Assembly (NCBI GenBank): GCA_948567375.1
Contig: OX419756.1
Span: 28,224,333-28,288,332 of the forward strand
Length of the DNA: 64,000 nt
Reading direction: 5' to 3'
Origin: Lunularia cruciata
Lineage: Eukaryota > Streptophyta > Marchantiopsida > Lunulariales > Lunulariaceae
The notes below the pieces were generated by a model. That model was not told where the DNA came from, ran no database searches, and worked only from the letters and a program-made list of their open reading frames with translations. Positions 46,739 to 59,299 of the stretch are shown in pieces. Made by a program: the position numbers and the translations under genes. Positions within the stretch are counted from its first letter, which is position 1, and every line of letters begins with the position of its first letter.

Positions 46739-46970
46739 GAAGAACTAAAGCGAACAGCTGCAAGCCATGGATGTATCAGAGAGATTATGCGCAGGTCTGG
46801 GAATACCAATGAAGAGCGAACGAGTTTCGCAATTCGAACGGACATGCTTGATTTTGAATACGTCTGCCTATAGTTGCGGTCCACACGACTGGCCTCAGGA
46901 TTTTAGACCGTTTCACCAAACAATTTTGGAGTCGTATGAGAGTCGGATTAACAGCTTTAACTATGGCTGA
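46736..46970 (+). pseudogene. TORNADO1-like gene fragment (third paralog), plus orientation
   Basis: It matches residues about 1058-1125 of the intact TORNADO1-like protein: EELKR in one frame, then, after a frame change, SERLCAGLGI, then KSER, QFER and SAYSCG (intact: SERLCTALGI, KSET, QYER, SAYDRG). Nucleotide identity is well below that of the 34-36 kb pseudogene. It lies between the arms of inverted repeat R3. The orientation is opposite to the other two copies. It is a remnant. Confidence 0.7.
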
Positions 46971-47224
46971 ATATTTTCGAGATGTTCATAAACAATAGGC
47001 GTAATTCAACGGAAAAATAGAATCATGTCGAGCATCGGAAACGACGGAAAACAACGGCCACCTTTGTCTCCAGATCTACCTCAGATGACTCGAAACTTGC
47101 AAATGTCAGACACCAGAACATTCGAGAGTGCAATTAATCTCACTTTCGATTCACATCACTCTCCCACTTCAGCGTGGCTATCAAAATCAAGCTGCAAAGG
47201 TTCAGTTTTGAGTTGCAGACTAAT

Positions 47225-47522
47225 GCGGCGTATGGGAGACTTTACGGGTAGTCTGGCAAGTTTATTGAACAAGCAAAAGATGGTTCTCTCCAAATCGGCT
47301 ACAACTTCAGAACCTAACTATCACAAATGCAAAACTAGTGTTCGATGTGTGCGCTTGTCATTGATAAGCAGTGAAATGTCGAAACGATCGACATCATTCC
47401 TAGTTTGATCCTCTATCAAGTTTCATGCCACACATCCTACCTACCGTAATTTCTCGTGGACTCTATCATATGCATGGCAAAGCTCGTGGCATTGCTTTGA
47501 CAAATGAATCGTATACTAACCA
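47225..47522 (+). repeat. Inverted repeat R3, right arm
   Basis: The reverse-complement partner of 46455-46738. Short frames within do not match a family known to me. Confidence 0.8.
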
Positions 47523-47546
47523 AGGTCTTCGTGTTAACAACGGTTA

Positions 47547-47578
47547 TTGCCCTATAACCAATATTGGTTATAGGGCAA
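47547..47578. repeat. Perfect 32-bp palindrome
   Basis: The centre is AATATT. Each half is the 16 bases TTGCCCTATAACCAAT and its exact complement. No spacer is present. Confidence 0.95.
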
Positions 47579-47992
47579 AGAGTAGTGTAATGCAGGGTTT
47601 ATGTACTCCACCGATAGTAGTCAAGATATTAGACAATGGTACTAAAAGTCTTCTTTGGATTTGATCTACAAATCTCAAAATCCGGGGGGTCGACCAAATA
47701 CGGTGTATCCAAACTTATGAACTGTCCTCTATCATTACATTAGCTCTTGACTACTTGATTCTATAGGAACTGACTTAATCACACATCCGGCTATAACTAC
47801 TTCCACTTCAAGAGAACCTAACTATACCGTAAAAGTTTGGATCAAACTCTATACGGTAGCTAGTAAGAAGATTCCCTGCTTGATCTTTTGTATTCGCTTG
47901 AGAGTTATGGCGTGATAATGTCCGTCCAGCTTATTATACTCCCACAACTGTTTGAAAGTTACATTCGTTTTGGAACCGAATCTTCAACAATA
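47579..47992. other. No gene recognised
   Basis: AT-rich sequence without domains. Confidence 0.5.
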
Positions 47993-49850
47993 TCATACTA
48001 CATGATACCAAAAAGGAATAAATTTTTCTTTGTTTCTTCTCCATCTTACTCTCGTCCCTTGATGGAAAATCATCCGGAGTTGTATCATTTGGAGTAAAGT
48101 TCTTTTGAGTGGAATCTTTCTAGGGTACTTTCCCCGGAGTTGAGTTGGACTCTTTCCTAAGAATCTTAATTGCAAGTACTTGCTTTGAAATATATTCATC
48201 AACTTCACCACTATGTTGCCTCTTATGGAGTTCCTCTTACAAAAAATTTCCATATATTAGCGGGAAATGTAAGTGTAGTATTTTGGGGTGTTCTACTTGG
48301 CTTTATTCAGGATAGGAGATGCATCTTTTCTTGACTCGATTAGACGTTTCTGTGTCTTTACCTTTTCTTGCAATCTCCTTCCTTCTTAGAAAGGATCTTC
48401 TCTAGGTGTCTGCGCTGTTTCTTCGTTTCGGTGACTGAGACAACTCCGAAGAAAATGTATTTGATGCTGGTGTCTCCCTTGCTCTAGTATCTACTAGATT
48501 GACCTCCAGATCAGGTATTTCTTTGTCCAAGGGAAGTTTTCCATCTTCCCTTGACTCCTCTAGTGTAACACAATGAACATTAGTATATCTTTGTAGTTGG
48601 AGGGGTTGGTGCAAACCACAGGGATGGCTTTGGAGTAGGCACTGAAGACATTTTGTTATGATATGGCCAAATGTAGAGTATAGCAAACTATTTCCTAAGC
48701 TCTGGACAATTTAGTGACCAGTAGCCACAAGTTCCACAATTGTAGCATGTACTTGGGATGGTATTCTGCCTAAGGGGCATGATTCTTTGCTAAGGTTCAT
48801 TACTAGCATACTCCCTTGGTACATACTTGGGAATAGTGAATATAGAAATTTGAGTTGAAGCACTTCTTGAACTACAAAAACTTGCTTGTCCCCTTCCACA
48901 TAGTAATCTTATTCTTCCCATGCAAGAGCTCATTCTATTTGCTACACTGAGTAAGAGGGGTGTGTAGAAAAAAATTCAGTGTTACAATGACCCAACCTAC
49001 CACAAGATGTACACCAGATGTTGGGTCAAGTGTATGAGGGGTCTTTGCCTTTCCTTTGCTCCAACCAAGTGCACTTTGAAATTGGCAAACTCCTTGATGA
49101 GTTCTTCCAACTTCATACCCAATGGCATAGACGTCTTTGGAGTTGAGATCTCCTTCTATCTTCAATTAACCCTCTCCTCTCTTCTTTGTTCCTTCTCATC
49201 TTTAGACAAAGATGACTCCAAAGATGACTCCAAAGATGATGACATATTAGACAATTCCAAAGACAAAGAAGTGGATCTTTGTGCTGGTCTCCTCTCTGTT
49301 CTTTGTGAACTTCTTCCTCCATGTTGCTTCCTTGAAGGATTTAGCCAAGCAGACTCATATAATTTTGCATAGTTCACCACCTTTGCCAACGTATCATGTT
49401 CTTGTTCTTTGGCTAAGATCCATAGCTCTGCCAGTAATCCTCTTAGGAAAAATGTTATTACTGCGTATTTGAATATCCTAACTATCTTTTCATTCTGCTC
49501 AGAAGGCTTTGACACCTTTATGTATAGTCTCTATAATTTTCCTATTTATTGCATTTCAGATGTTTAGTGTAGCAAATATGTTTGCCTCAAAGTCTAGCTC
49601 TTGGAACCTTTCCAGGAAACGACTCCTTATTGTTAGCCTATCTGCCACATTGAGCAAGATTTTGACTTATGTGAGTGTACCAATTCTAGGTTTTCTTCCT
49701 TAAAGTATTTGGAAATATTTGAAGTCTGTTAGCATATATGGCCTCTTTGCTTGCTACCAAGATTGCCTCAAATTTTTTCATGAAAGTGTAAGAGTCTTTG
49801 TCTTCATGCTAACCTTTAAATTTTTGATAGCTCTATCAAGTAAAGCATGC
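47993..49850 (-). pseudogene. Gypsy-3 gag remnant with two zinc knuckles
   Basis: The best frame (49515-49162) reads FLRGLLAELWILAKEQEHDTLAKVVNYAKLYES, a Gag segment. A knuckle CTSCGRLGHCNTEF (about 49015) lacks its last Cys. A second one, CYNCGTCGYWSLNC (about 48745), has Tyr instead of the zinc-binding His. Frames change and stop several times between them. No protease or pol domain is identified further down, although Lys/Arg-rich sequence extends to about 47993. Confidence 0.75.
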
Positions 49851-50582
49851 AAAATTAGCCATTAGAATAGGGGCAAAGAAAGGAACGAGTGTAGGAACTG
49901 AACTTACACACGAGATTTGTAATAAATCTGAATTAAGTACAAGGCTAGAGAAGTATTATTCTTTGTCTATGTTTGACAAAGGTTTATAGTGATCCAATTC
50001 AGTTCTTGAAAGTAATGGTCAATTCTTGATTAGCAAAACAAAATGTATTGCTAGGTTTATGATCTTGGAGAAGACTTCTTGTGGTATCAATGACAAGTAA
50101 TCTTTTCTTTCTTTTGAACTTGAGGAAGGATCCTCAGGCCCTGTGAAGTATGTGCACTTTCCTTTTGATACATACATGAGGTACTTCTTCCCTCAACTTC
50201 TTGGAAGCTTCTTCTTTGTAATTGGATTGAGTAGAAGTAGCCTACTAAGGTTGAGTTTGGAACACCTATTCAAAGATTTTCTGGAATCCAAACTTACCTT
50301 TTTGCAAGGAGAATTGCCAAAGGGAAAATTGGGTATTCTTCATTGTTTTTCTCTCAATATTATTGAGTTTATTTTGAGCTTTGCTTCCTTGTGCTACATG
50401 CCACTCAATTTGCATTTTTTATTTCCCTTGAAGGCTCTTATGTCACAAGGTGTTTCAATTACTCCTTTTTCTTGTAGTACTTTATTCCTTGATCACGTTT
50501 ATTGCCTCACCAATCTTCAGATCTTCAAATCTTCAGGTGTATCCTTGGAAATGGCCCTAGAAAATTTATGACAATCCAATGT
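49851..50582. other. Gene-free spacer of Gypsy-3
   Basis: No domain was recognised. It lies between the gag remnant and LTR-like repeat R2, so it may be the leader of the element. A 142-codon plus frame at 50143-50571 has no recognisable domain. Confidence 0.5.
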
Positions 50583-51243
50583 TGTCCAATTTACAAGATA
50601 ATAATAAGGAATAGATCATTCCCATGAGGATGTGGGTTGGAAATGACTAGATCTGAAGAGAATTGTTACAACTTGCAGTTCTTCATTGTTACTTGTTTAA
50701 CCTCTTAGACAAGAACTGCTCCCAAAAGTAGTGTCACCAATTGCAACATACTATGGAAAATTGGAAAGAAAAAACAATCACTTTCACTTATAATAAGTCT
50801 GAACTATTTCCTAAAGGTGATGATTTATTCACTCCAAAGAGGCTAATTCTACTACAAAGACATAAAATCCATAGAACATGTTCTATTCTTCCCAAAAGGC
50901 ATGACTCCAAAGGCACTTTGTATTTGCAATGGTCCTTTGTCTTTTGATTCCAAGGTACTTTCAACACTACATCTCACTTAAGACTAGTCAAGGCATTGCT
51001 TAGCTCCTTTCAAACTACTAGGGATCCTACAAATACTAATAGACACACTCAATTACTAGAGTTCCTACTAGAAAGATTCCTCACCATTACTAATTAAAGA
51101 CAAGCAAGCAATACTCAGAATTAATCAAAAGAGACAAAGAGCTTTTTTCACTTTCACTTTATTTAAATTCAAAGGGCTAAAGAATTATTTACATGACTAG
51201 AAGCCTTAAATATCTTATTACTTCTAACTAAAGGAATCTGATT
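50583..51243 (-). repeat. LTR-like repeat R2, copy 2 (possible 5' LTR of Gypsy-3)
   Basis: It shares ordered blocks with 33605-34465. It is located directly upstream of Gypsy-3 gag in the minus orientation. TGTTG at 50583 may be its end; the other end is near 51240, where Copia-E sequence starts. Confidence 0.5.
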
Positions 51244-51244
51244 A

Positions 51245-52243
51245 TTGAGGAAGTGCAATGATGGAAGCAATTGGTACAGGGCAAGACTAGTAGAAAAAGG
51301 CTTTCAACAGACAAAAGGTATAGACTACACCAAGATTTTCTCTCATATGGTTAAGATGACTACTACTATCAAACTTGTATTGGGTCTTGTGAAGGTAGAG
51401 GATTTTCATCTAGAGCAACTAGATGTAAAAACAATATTCTACATGGAGACCTTGAGTAGAACATTTATATATCATTTCCAGAGACTTTTAGGTCACTAAT
51501 AGAGAGGACATGGTCTACAAGCTGAAGAAGAGTCTTTACGGATTGAAGTAGGCTACTCCAAAATGAACTTGAAATTTGATGGTTTTATGGCTATAATGGT
51601 CACACTAGATGCAAGATAGATCATTGTTGTTATGTTAAGTCATTTGCTAATTTGTACATCATTATTTTGCTTTATGTTGATGATATGTTGGTCGTTGGGT
51701 CCAACATGAAGGAGATCAATAAGTTAAGCAAAAATTGTTTGATCTCTTTGGGATGAAAGATTTGGGTGGTCCTACATAGCAAATACTTGGGATTAAGATA
51801 GCAAATGTAGATCAGTAGGTACTTTGAAGTTATCTTAAGAGACGTATATTCATAAGTTGATGGACAGGTTTGGTATATAGAATGCTACAATCCGGACCAC
51901 CTACTTGAGAATTCACTTCAAGCTTTCTGGGGAGCAATCACCAAATATAGATGCAAATAGAGAATACATGAATAAAGTACCTTATGAATCAATATTTGGT
52001 AGTTTGATGTATATAGTGGTATGCACTAGGCCAAAGATTTCTCATGTTGTTTGAGTTGTAAGAAGTTTTATGTCAAATCCAACATGAGAGTATTGGGAAG
52101 CAGTAAGGTGGCTTTTACATTACTTGAAAGGCACTTCAGATACAACACTTTGTTTCAAGCAGATGGATGCAATTTTAGAAAGCTTCATGGATGCATACTT
52201 GGGAGGAGATTTGGATGGTAGAAAGAGTATCATAGGGTACATC
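51245..52243 (+). pseudogene. Copia-E reverse transcriptase-RNase H fragment
   Basis: The plus strand reads RARLVEKGFQQTKGIDYTKIFSHMVKM, then LEQLDVKT, then the intact catalytic box LYVDDMLVVG near 51674-51700. RNase H appears near 52050-52240 (VLxxLKGTSDTTLC, DLDGRKSIIGYI). Stops and frameshifts are frequent. It is cut at its start by repeat R2 near 51243 and at its end by the insertion of Copia-B. The 3' end may continue at 57740. Confidence 0.85.
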
Positions 52244-53093
52244 TGTTGGGAGAAAATTTGCAACTAGGAATTTGAGATAGCAGCTAGAACCCAAATTTGG
52301 CTATGTGGTTGAGCAAAAATCATTTATCAATCTAGTCAAGAAAATTATGCATAGAAAGTATGCCAAATTTTTTGTGGTTTGGCCAATGTTTGCCTACATC
52401 CAAAGTTGCACATGATTTTTATTCACTCTTGAATTGTTAATCAAAGTCACATTGCCTACCACCACTTACATTATATATACATTTGCAATTGGAGACCCTT
52501 ATCTAGTTCTGGAACTTATGGTGCAGATTGATCTTGTATCTAACCCCTAGATTGTCTTGTATCAATTGATACACGTCACCTCACTCCTTTCTACAAGTGG
52601 GGATCATGCCCATAGCCTTCTTGTAGGGTACACTCCCATAGGTCTCATAGTCTTGGAGCCTTCACACATGTCCTTCAGCCATGCCCATAAGTCCACTGCC
52701 CATAGCTCCCACAACCTGCCCGTAATTCCCTCAATAAAATCCTGCAATTCTCATCCTGCAATTCTCATCCTACAATTCAACACATGTATCTTGAACTTCA
52801 AGTCAGCGTATAACTTCTTTTCTAGAGCTTTTTTTTCATGATCTTGGTGTCTATGGAAAATTCTTGAGAAGGAACTTTCAATGAAATAAGGCCCGTCTCA
52901 TTTGCATCTATTTTCATATAAAAATGGGTCATAATGTGAATTATTTTTTTGTTCACTCCCATAAATGAATCATGCAATGTGAAGATCTGTCCCATACTAA
53001 CACTTCTACACTCCCATAGAAGAGCTGCCTCATATTGGCTCTTCAACATTCACATAGTGCATTCTCATAATTAATCAAACTTCACACTTAACA
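52244..53093 (-). repeat. 3' LTR of Copia-B
   Basis: On the minus strand it starts TGTTAAGTGTG and ends CCCAACA. On the plus strand it is preceded by ACATC (52239-52243), near-matching the ACATG after the other LTR. TATATATAA near 52470 in the element's orientation is a likely TATA box. Confidence 0.88.
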
Positions 53094-56000
53094 ATCTCTC
53101 ACTTGGAATCCAAGATTACTTGTCACTCCAATGTACAAGACAAGCAACATAACTTTGAAATCCAATTGCAACTATGCATTGCTTCAGCTTCTTGATTGTG
53201 ATTACCTTGGTAAACATATCTACGTGATTTTGTACTCCAACAATCTTTACCAAAGTCAATACACCATCTATCAATTTACAAATGCAATGATATCTCAATG
53301 GAATACGTTTTGTCTTAGCATGAGACATAGGATTCTCTGCCAAATTGATAGCACTCTAGCTAACATTATGGAGTATATTGTCATCTTGTTTCTTTCCTAG
53401 CTCTACCATGAATTTTTTTCAAACAAAGCATCTCCTTGCTAGCCTTCAAGATGGCCATGTACTTAGCTTCTATGGTAGAAAGAGTAACACTCTTCTATAA
53501 ACAAGACATCCAACAAACTGCAATACCACCTACAGTGCACATACCTTGTAGTGCTCTTTTGATTTTCCGAGTCTTTTCACAAATCTGCATCAATGAATCA
53601 CTCTAAAATGGTAGTTATTTGCTTGAAATTAAGTACCTTATAAAAGGCACCTTTCAAGTAGCATAAGAGCCATTTCACTACTTCCCAATATTCTTTTCAT
53701 GGGTTTGACATGAATCCTCTTAGAACTCCCATTGCATGAGTAATGTCTGGCTAGTGCATACCATAGCATACATCAAACTACCAACTAATGATTCATAGGG
53801 TACTCTACTTATGTACTCTCTATATGTATCAATTCTTGGTGATTTCTCTTTAGAGAGTTAGAAGTGATTCCCAAGGGATTGGTTCAAATTGTAACATTCT
53901 GTGGACCAAACTTGTCCATCAACTTCTTGATGTACTTCTCTTGAGACAACTCAAAGTACTTGCAAATTTTTCTTTGCTAAACCTCATTCCAAGTATCTAT
54001 TATGAAGGACCTAGTTCTTTCATTTTCAAATACATCACATGGCACTTTAGCTTGTTGATTCCCTCATGTTGGATTGAGTAGCAAACACATCATCAACATA
54101 AAGCAACAAGATGATGTATGAATAAATAATGACTTAAGTTGGTCCTAGCAATGGTCCATCTTGCATCTACTTTAACCACTGTTGGCCATAAAGCTATCAA
54201 ACTTCAAATACCACCGTTGAAGAACCTACTTCAAACCATGGACACTATTCTTTAAACTTGCAAACCAATTCCCCTTTGTTTGTGATTTGAAATCTCTCAA
54301 GCTATAACATATAGATATCCTCCTCAAGGTCTCCATGTAGAAATGTTGTTTTTGCATCTAGTTTCTCTAGATGAAAATCCTCTACAATCACAAGACCTAA
54401 GACTAGTTTTATGTAGTCATCGTAACTATGGGAAAGAAAATCACATTGTAGTCTATACCTTTGATCTATAGAAAACACTTTGCCAAAAATTTGGCCTTAT
54501 ACCTCTTGCTTCCATCATATTCTTCTTTGATTCTTTACACCCATTTTTTCTACAATACCTTCTTTCCTTTTGGCAACTTGGTCAATGACCAAGTCTCATT
54601 CCTTTCTAGAGATGATATCTCTTCCTTCAATACAAGCACCCACTAAAATGAGTCCTCCTTTTTCATTGCCTTTGAGTAGCACTTAGGTTCACCATTTTCT
54701 GTCAAGAGAAAATAATGCATAGATGGGGACCTCTCTATTGGTTCCCACAATCTAGTAGATCTACTCAAATCAGTTGTAAGCATGATTGGATATGGTATGA
54801 CCTCTCTACTTTCTACAAAAGTCCTATTTCCTACAACATCATTCTCTAAGATGTCTTCCAACACTACTTCTTCTCAATGTTTTGCTTCTGTAACCGTAGA
54901 ACCAGATCCAAGCTTATCTTTGTACTTCTCATTCTTGTGGAAAATTGCATCTTTACTTCTTAGCATTTTCCTATCATCTTCATCCCAAATAAAATAACCC
55001 ATATCATCTGAATCCATATCCAATGAAGAGATACTTTTTTGACTTTGAATCAAGCTTGTTCCTAGCACAATCTTGAATCCTTGCATATGAGATACAAACA
55101 AATTTCTCAAGTGTGAGAGACTCACCTTCTTTCTTGACCATTCCTCCTCAAGGATCTTGAATTCCAAAGGAATTGAGGGTCCTTGATTTATGAGGTATGT
55201 AGTTGTGCTAACTACATCTGCCCAAATCCTTTTTTGCAACCTTGCTTGTAGTCTCATGCATTTGGCTCTCTCATTGAGAGTTCTGTTCAAACATTCAGCC
55301 ACATCATTTTGTTATGGTGTCTTAGGGTCAGTTTTGATCATTCTGATCCCATTCTCTACACAGTTCCCATTCTCTACACAATACGCTCTAAACTCATTGC
55401 TACTATACTCTTGACCATTATCTGATTTCAAGCACTTGATTTTCAAACTTGATTGGTTTTCAATGTCAGATTTCCATTGCTTGAAAGCACTAAACACATC
55501 TGATTTATTTTTCAGAAAATAAACCCATACCTTCTTGGCAGCATCATTTGTGGAGTTGATATAGTAGCAAGATCATCCAAGAGACTCAACTTAAGTCAGG
55601 ACATATACATCTATATGGATTAACTCTTGCTCTCCCACTCTTTGTACCCTTGTAGCCTTAATGAAAGTAACATGCTTTTGCTTTCCCAAAATACATGGTT
55701 TGCAAAAGCCAATTTGAACAATCTTCAACTTTTGGATCTTACCATCTATAGCTAATTATTTTATACCCTTCTCACTCATGTAGTTAGGAAGGATAGATTG
55801 CATCAACAATTTTCATCAGATGGCCTGATCTTCCCATAAAATATAGGGTTCCAACCTTCTACCCTCATGCTAAAATCAGGTTTCTTGGGTAATCTTCTAC
55901 TACACTCTTTCAAAGGATGTTCAATATCCTTCCTCATCCAACTAACCTATTGAAATCAAAATCCTCTTCAATCCAAGGCATATTTGACATCTTTCAATGT

Positions 56001-56945
56001 TCATACTAACTAACCTTGAGAGGTCTTCAAGTTCACATTACCTTTTTCTTTGATAAATAAGGGTTTATCATCAACAATGTGAACCTTTCTAAGGTTTCTT
56101 GCAACAAAGTTGTGCATCAACTCTTTACATGGGGTAGAGAGAAATGATGCACCAAAATCTATCACCCAAGATTCTATGGGGCACTCCACATAGCAAACAA
56201 GTGAATCCTTTTTTCTATTACTATGTTCACTAAGTTCTCCTCCTTCTTTGGACTTTTACACCAATTCTTGAAGTGACCAAGTCTTGTATACTCTCAAACT
56301 TGAGATCACCTGACCTTGAGAAACTAGTCACTATTATGATTGTTTTTCCCCAAATGTCAAGTAATGAAGATAATAGCAACATGCTTGAACTCCATCATTA
56401 AAGTTGATATTCATAAATTCTGATGTTGAAATGATTGAGTTGAAATCATTCATGTGGTCTTGAACTAATGCACCTTCTTTCATCCTTGTGTTGATTACTT
56501 GGTGAATCAAGAATACCTTTTTCAAAGCTGAAGGTTTCTCGTACATATTTGATAACACTTTAATCAACCCGTGAGTGGTCTTCTCATCCCTAATGTTATA
56601 TGCAACATTTCTTGCCAATGTCAATCTGACCACACCCAAGGCTTATTGATCAAGAAGCTCCCATTCAACTTTTTCCATTGATGTTGGCAAGAAATGTTGC
56701 ATATAACATTATCCACAAGAAGACCACTCATGTGTTGATTAGGCATAATTGAATATGTATGAGGAACCTTCAGTTAAGCACACACCTCTTGAGGCAAAGG
56801 CAAGTGCAACTTCTTTTGATACAAATATTCCTTAATCCACATCTTCCCAAAACCCAAAATCCTTACCATTGAACTTGTTAATTTTGATTTTCCTATTTTC
56901 TACCGTTGTTGTGTTTTGCCTCTAAAGACCAATCTCTCATACCAC
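53094..56945 (-). pseudogene. Copia-B gag-pol body
   Basis: From high to low coordinates: Gag (56900-56240) with GVVRLTLARNVAYNI; protease (about 56170) with WVIDFGAS, again DFG instead of DSG; integrase (about 55500-54880) with CLKSDNGQEY and ECLNRTLNERAK, interrupted by a stop and an 18-base tandem duplication that repeats VENG at 55350-55385; reverse transcriptase with LLYVDD near 54090; RNase H ending DMFTKV near 53200. Stops and frame changes interrupt all regions. It is dead but complete in layout. A polypurine-like GTGAGAGATTG precedes the 3' LTR. Confidence 0.9.
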
Positions 56946-57739
56946 TATTGGGGGAATTCACATTCGGAATTTGAGAGAGTAGCAAGAATTCAAATTTGGC
57001 TATGTGATGGAGTAGAAATAATTCATCAGTTTGGTCAAGTAAAACATGCATAGAGATTACACCAAATTTCATGTGGTTTGACCAATGTTACGCAGGTCCA
57101 CAATTGCAAGGGATTTTTATTCACTCTTGAACTATCAATCAAGAATTGTCAAACAAGAATTATTGAAGTCACAATGAATACCAACACTTAAACTATATAT
57201 ATATATATACTCTTGCACTTGGAGACCCTTGTCTAGTTTTAGAATGACTTGCAGATTGATTGCGTATCTAAACCCTAGATTGTCTGGTACCAATTGATAT
57301 ACTTCACCTCATTCAGTTCCATGAGTGGAGGCCATGTCCATAGCCTTCCCACATGAAACTTTCCCATAGGTCCCATAGTTGTAAAGCCTTCATGCAAGTC
57401 CCCTGCCCATAGCTCTTGTAGTAGAATCCCGCAACTCCTATAAGACACATTTTTCTTGAACTTCAAGTGAGCTTAATTTCTTTTCTAGAGCTTTGTTTTC
57501 CATGATCTTGGTTTTATGGAAAGCTAATGAGAAGATGCATCCAACAAAATAAAGCATGCTTCATTTTCATCTGTATTCATACTGATGTGAATTATCTTTT
57601 GTTCACTCCCATAAATCACGTAATGTGAAGATCTGTCCCATGCTTACACTTCTACACTCCCATAGAAGACTTGTCTTGTATTGATTGTCAACATTCTCAT
57701 AATTCATTCCTATAATTGATCAAACTTCCACACTTAACA
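56946..57739 (-). repeat. 5' LTR of Copia-B
   Basis: It is the counterpart of 52244-53093. The inner end reads CCCCAATA and is followed on the minus strand by GTGGTATGAGAG, a mutated version of the TGGTATCA primer site. It is followed on the plus strand by ACATG. The TA run has about nine units (57195-57212). Confidence 0.88.
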
Positions 57740-57765
57740 ACATGTCTATTTCTAGGTTGTACAAT

Positions 57766-58260
57766 TGTTAATTGCACTTGAGTGTAGAGTCTGATTGGAG
57801 TCTTTAGTTCATGACCCTCTCATAGGCTTCCCATATGGGGTTTGGGAGTAAAGCCCCCAATTGGGGTCTCATTATAGAAACCAATGCAATTGTAGATATA
57901 GGTAAATTCCTGGCCAAACCACATATAATCTCTTTGTATGTTTCTCCATGTTCTGTAATAATTGAGCTTGTTTCCTAGATTGGAAATTTTCATTCCTTAA
58001 AATTGGTATCAAAGCCTAGTTTGAGGAAGAGTGGAAGGATGGTAAAAGAATGGAAGTCAAAACACAAAGTTTAATGATAAGGATTTCAAAAATTAGAAGA
58101 TGTAGATCAAGGATTATCTATATTAGAAGAAGTTGCACTTGCCTCTTAAAGTAAAAAAGCCAGAAGAGATGGAAGATGTTGAGTGGAAGCTATTAGATCA
58201 ATAGGCTTTAGGTAGACCTAGGCACAACTTGGCTAATGGCTAGTTGGCTCACTAAATATT
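57766..58260 (+). pseudogene. Copia-E-type LTR end, primer site and gag start
   Basis: An LTR of about 235 bases seems to start TGTTAATTGC at 57766 and end near 58000, followed by TTGGTATCAAAGCC (58003-58016), a clear methionine-tRNA primer site. The gag that follows (58040-58260) is decayed; AKSxVKEWKSKHKV-like and LEEVALAS sequence can be read. Orientation matches the fragment at 51245-52243, but whether both belong to one element is uncertain. Confidence 0.65.
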
Positions 58261-59299
58261 GTAGTTGGTTAGCCTTGGTTCAAGCCAACTAATCTAGGTT
58301 ACATTTCAAACATTAATTTAGGTCATAGTATTAGTAAGTAGATAGATAGAAATAGTTTGCAATATGCAAAAATTATTCATAAGTGATAAGTTATTTATAG
58401 TGGTCATTTTTAAGATTAATTTGTGGCATTCTACCTTGGTCAAAAACCTTGCATTTAAAGGTAACCATAAAAATAGGAGCATAGATTTGGCCACCATCTA
58501 GGTACTCACATCAACACCACTACCTCCTAAGAGCACCTTAAAGTAGGAAGAGAAACATGTGTATAGAATAGATATAGAATGATCTACAATATCAATTTCA
58601 GAGTGATGATGATAGCAAAAAGTTGGGCATCTCCCTTGGCCAGCTCATTCCAGATGAGAACCATGCAATGCAACTAGCAATTCCCACTAGGATGACTCAA
58701 GTTTTGTAGGCTTCAAGGTCCAGAAGAGTCATCCATGCATATTCTGCATTGTTTGTCATTCGGGCCTTACTTTTGATTTGGGCTTACTATGAAGAGGTCA
58801 GTTACAAGACTTTGCAAGGTTTTGATTTTGCTGATGGTTGTAGGTTAAGATTTCATGAAGACTGAAGTGTAGGGTTTATATTTGCTGAAAATGACCAAGA
58901 ATGCATGGAACCTCATGCATAAGAGAAGTTAGGGACTAGGATTTTGGACTTCCATAACTTCCAACATTCTTGATGAAAGTAAAAGCATTGCTTTTGATAG
59001 TCCAACCAATGTAGCTGGTAGTTTACTTCCATACGGAGTAGGTTTACTAGCAAAGGACTCCCTACATTGAACATCACAATGTCATAATGAAACCAACACC
59101 TCAAGTGGTTCATTGAGAAACACCTATGAGAGTTCATTGATAGAAAAGTTACATCAGTTGGTAAGTTCCAAATATCTTGGTATCTTGCCAAAAATCTTCT
59201 TTTTTGTGTGAAAAGACTTGAGCTAAAAGTGGACATTTTTTCCAATGCTAGTGCTACAAACCAAATCCTGCTTGTAGTGTGATGTTCAAAGCATGAAAT
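58261..59299. other. No gene recognised
   Basis: Non-repetitive sequence. A 110-codon minus frame at 58913-59245 and short plus frames have no recognisable domain. Confidence 0.5.

Noticed and set aside
50143..50571. 142-codon plus frame as a host gene
   Set aside because: No recognisable domain, and it lies between Gypsy-3 gag and its presumed LTR.
58913..59245. 110-codon minus frame as a gene
   Set aside because: No domain and no promoter or neighbouring gene context.
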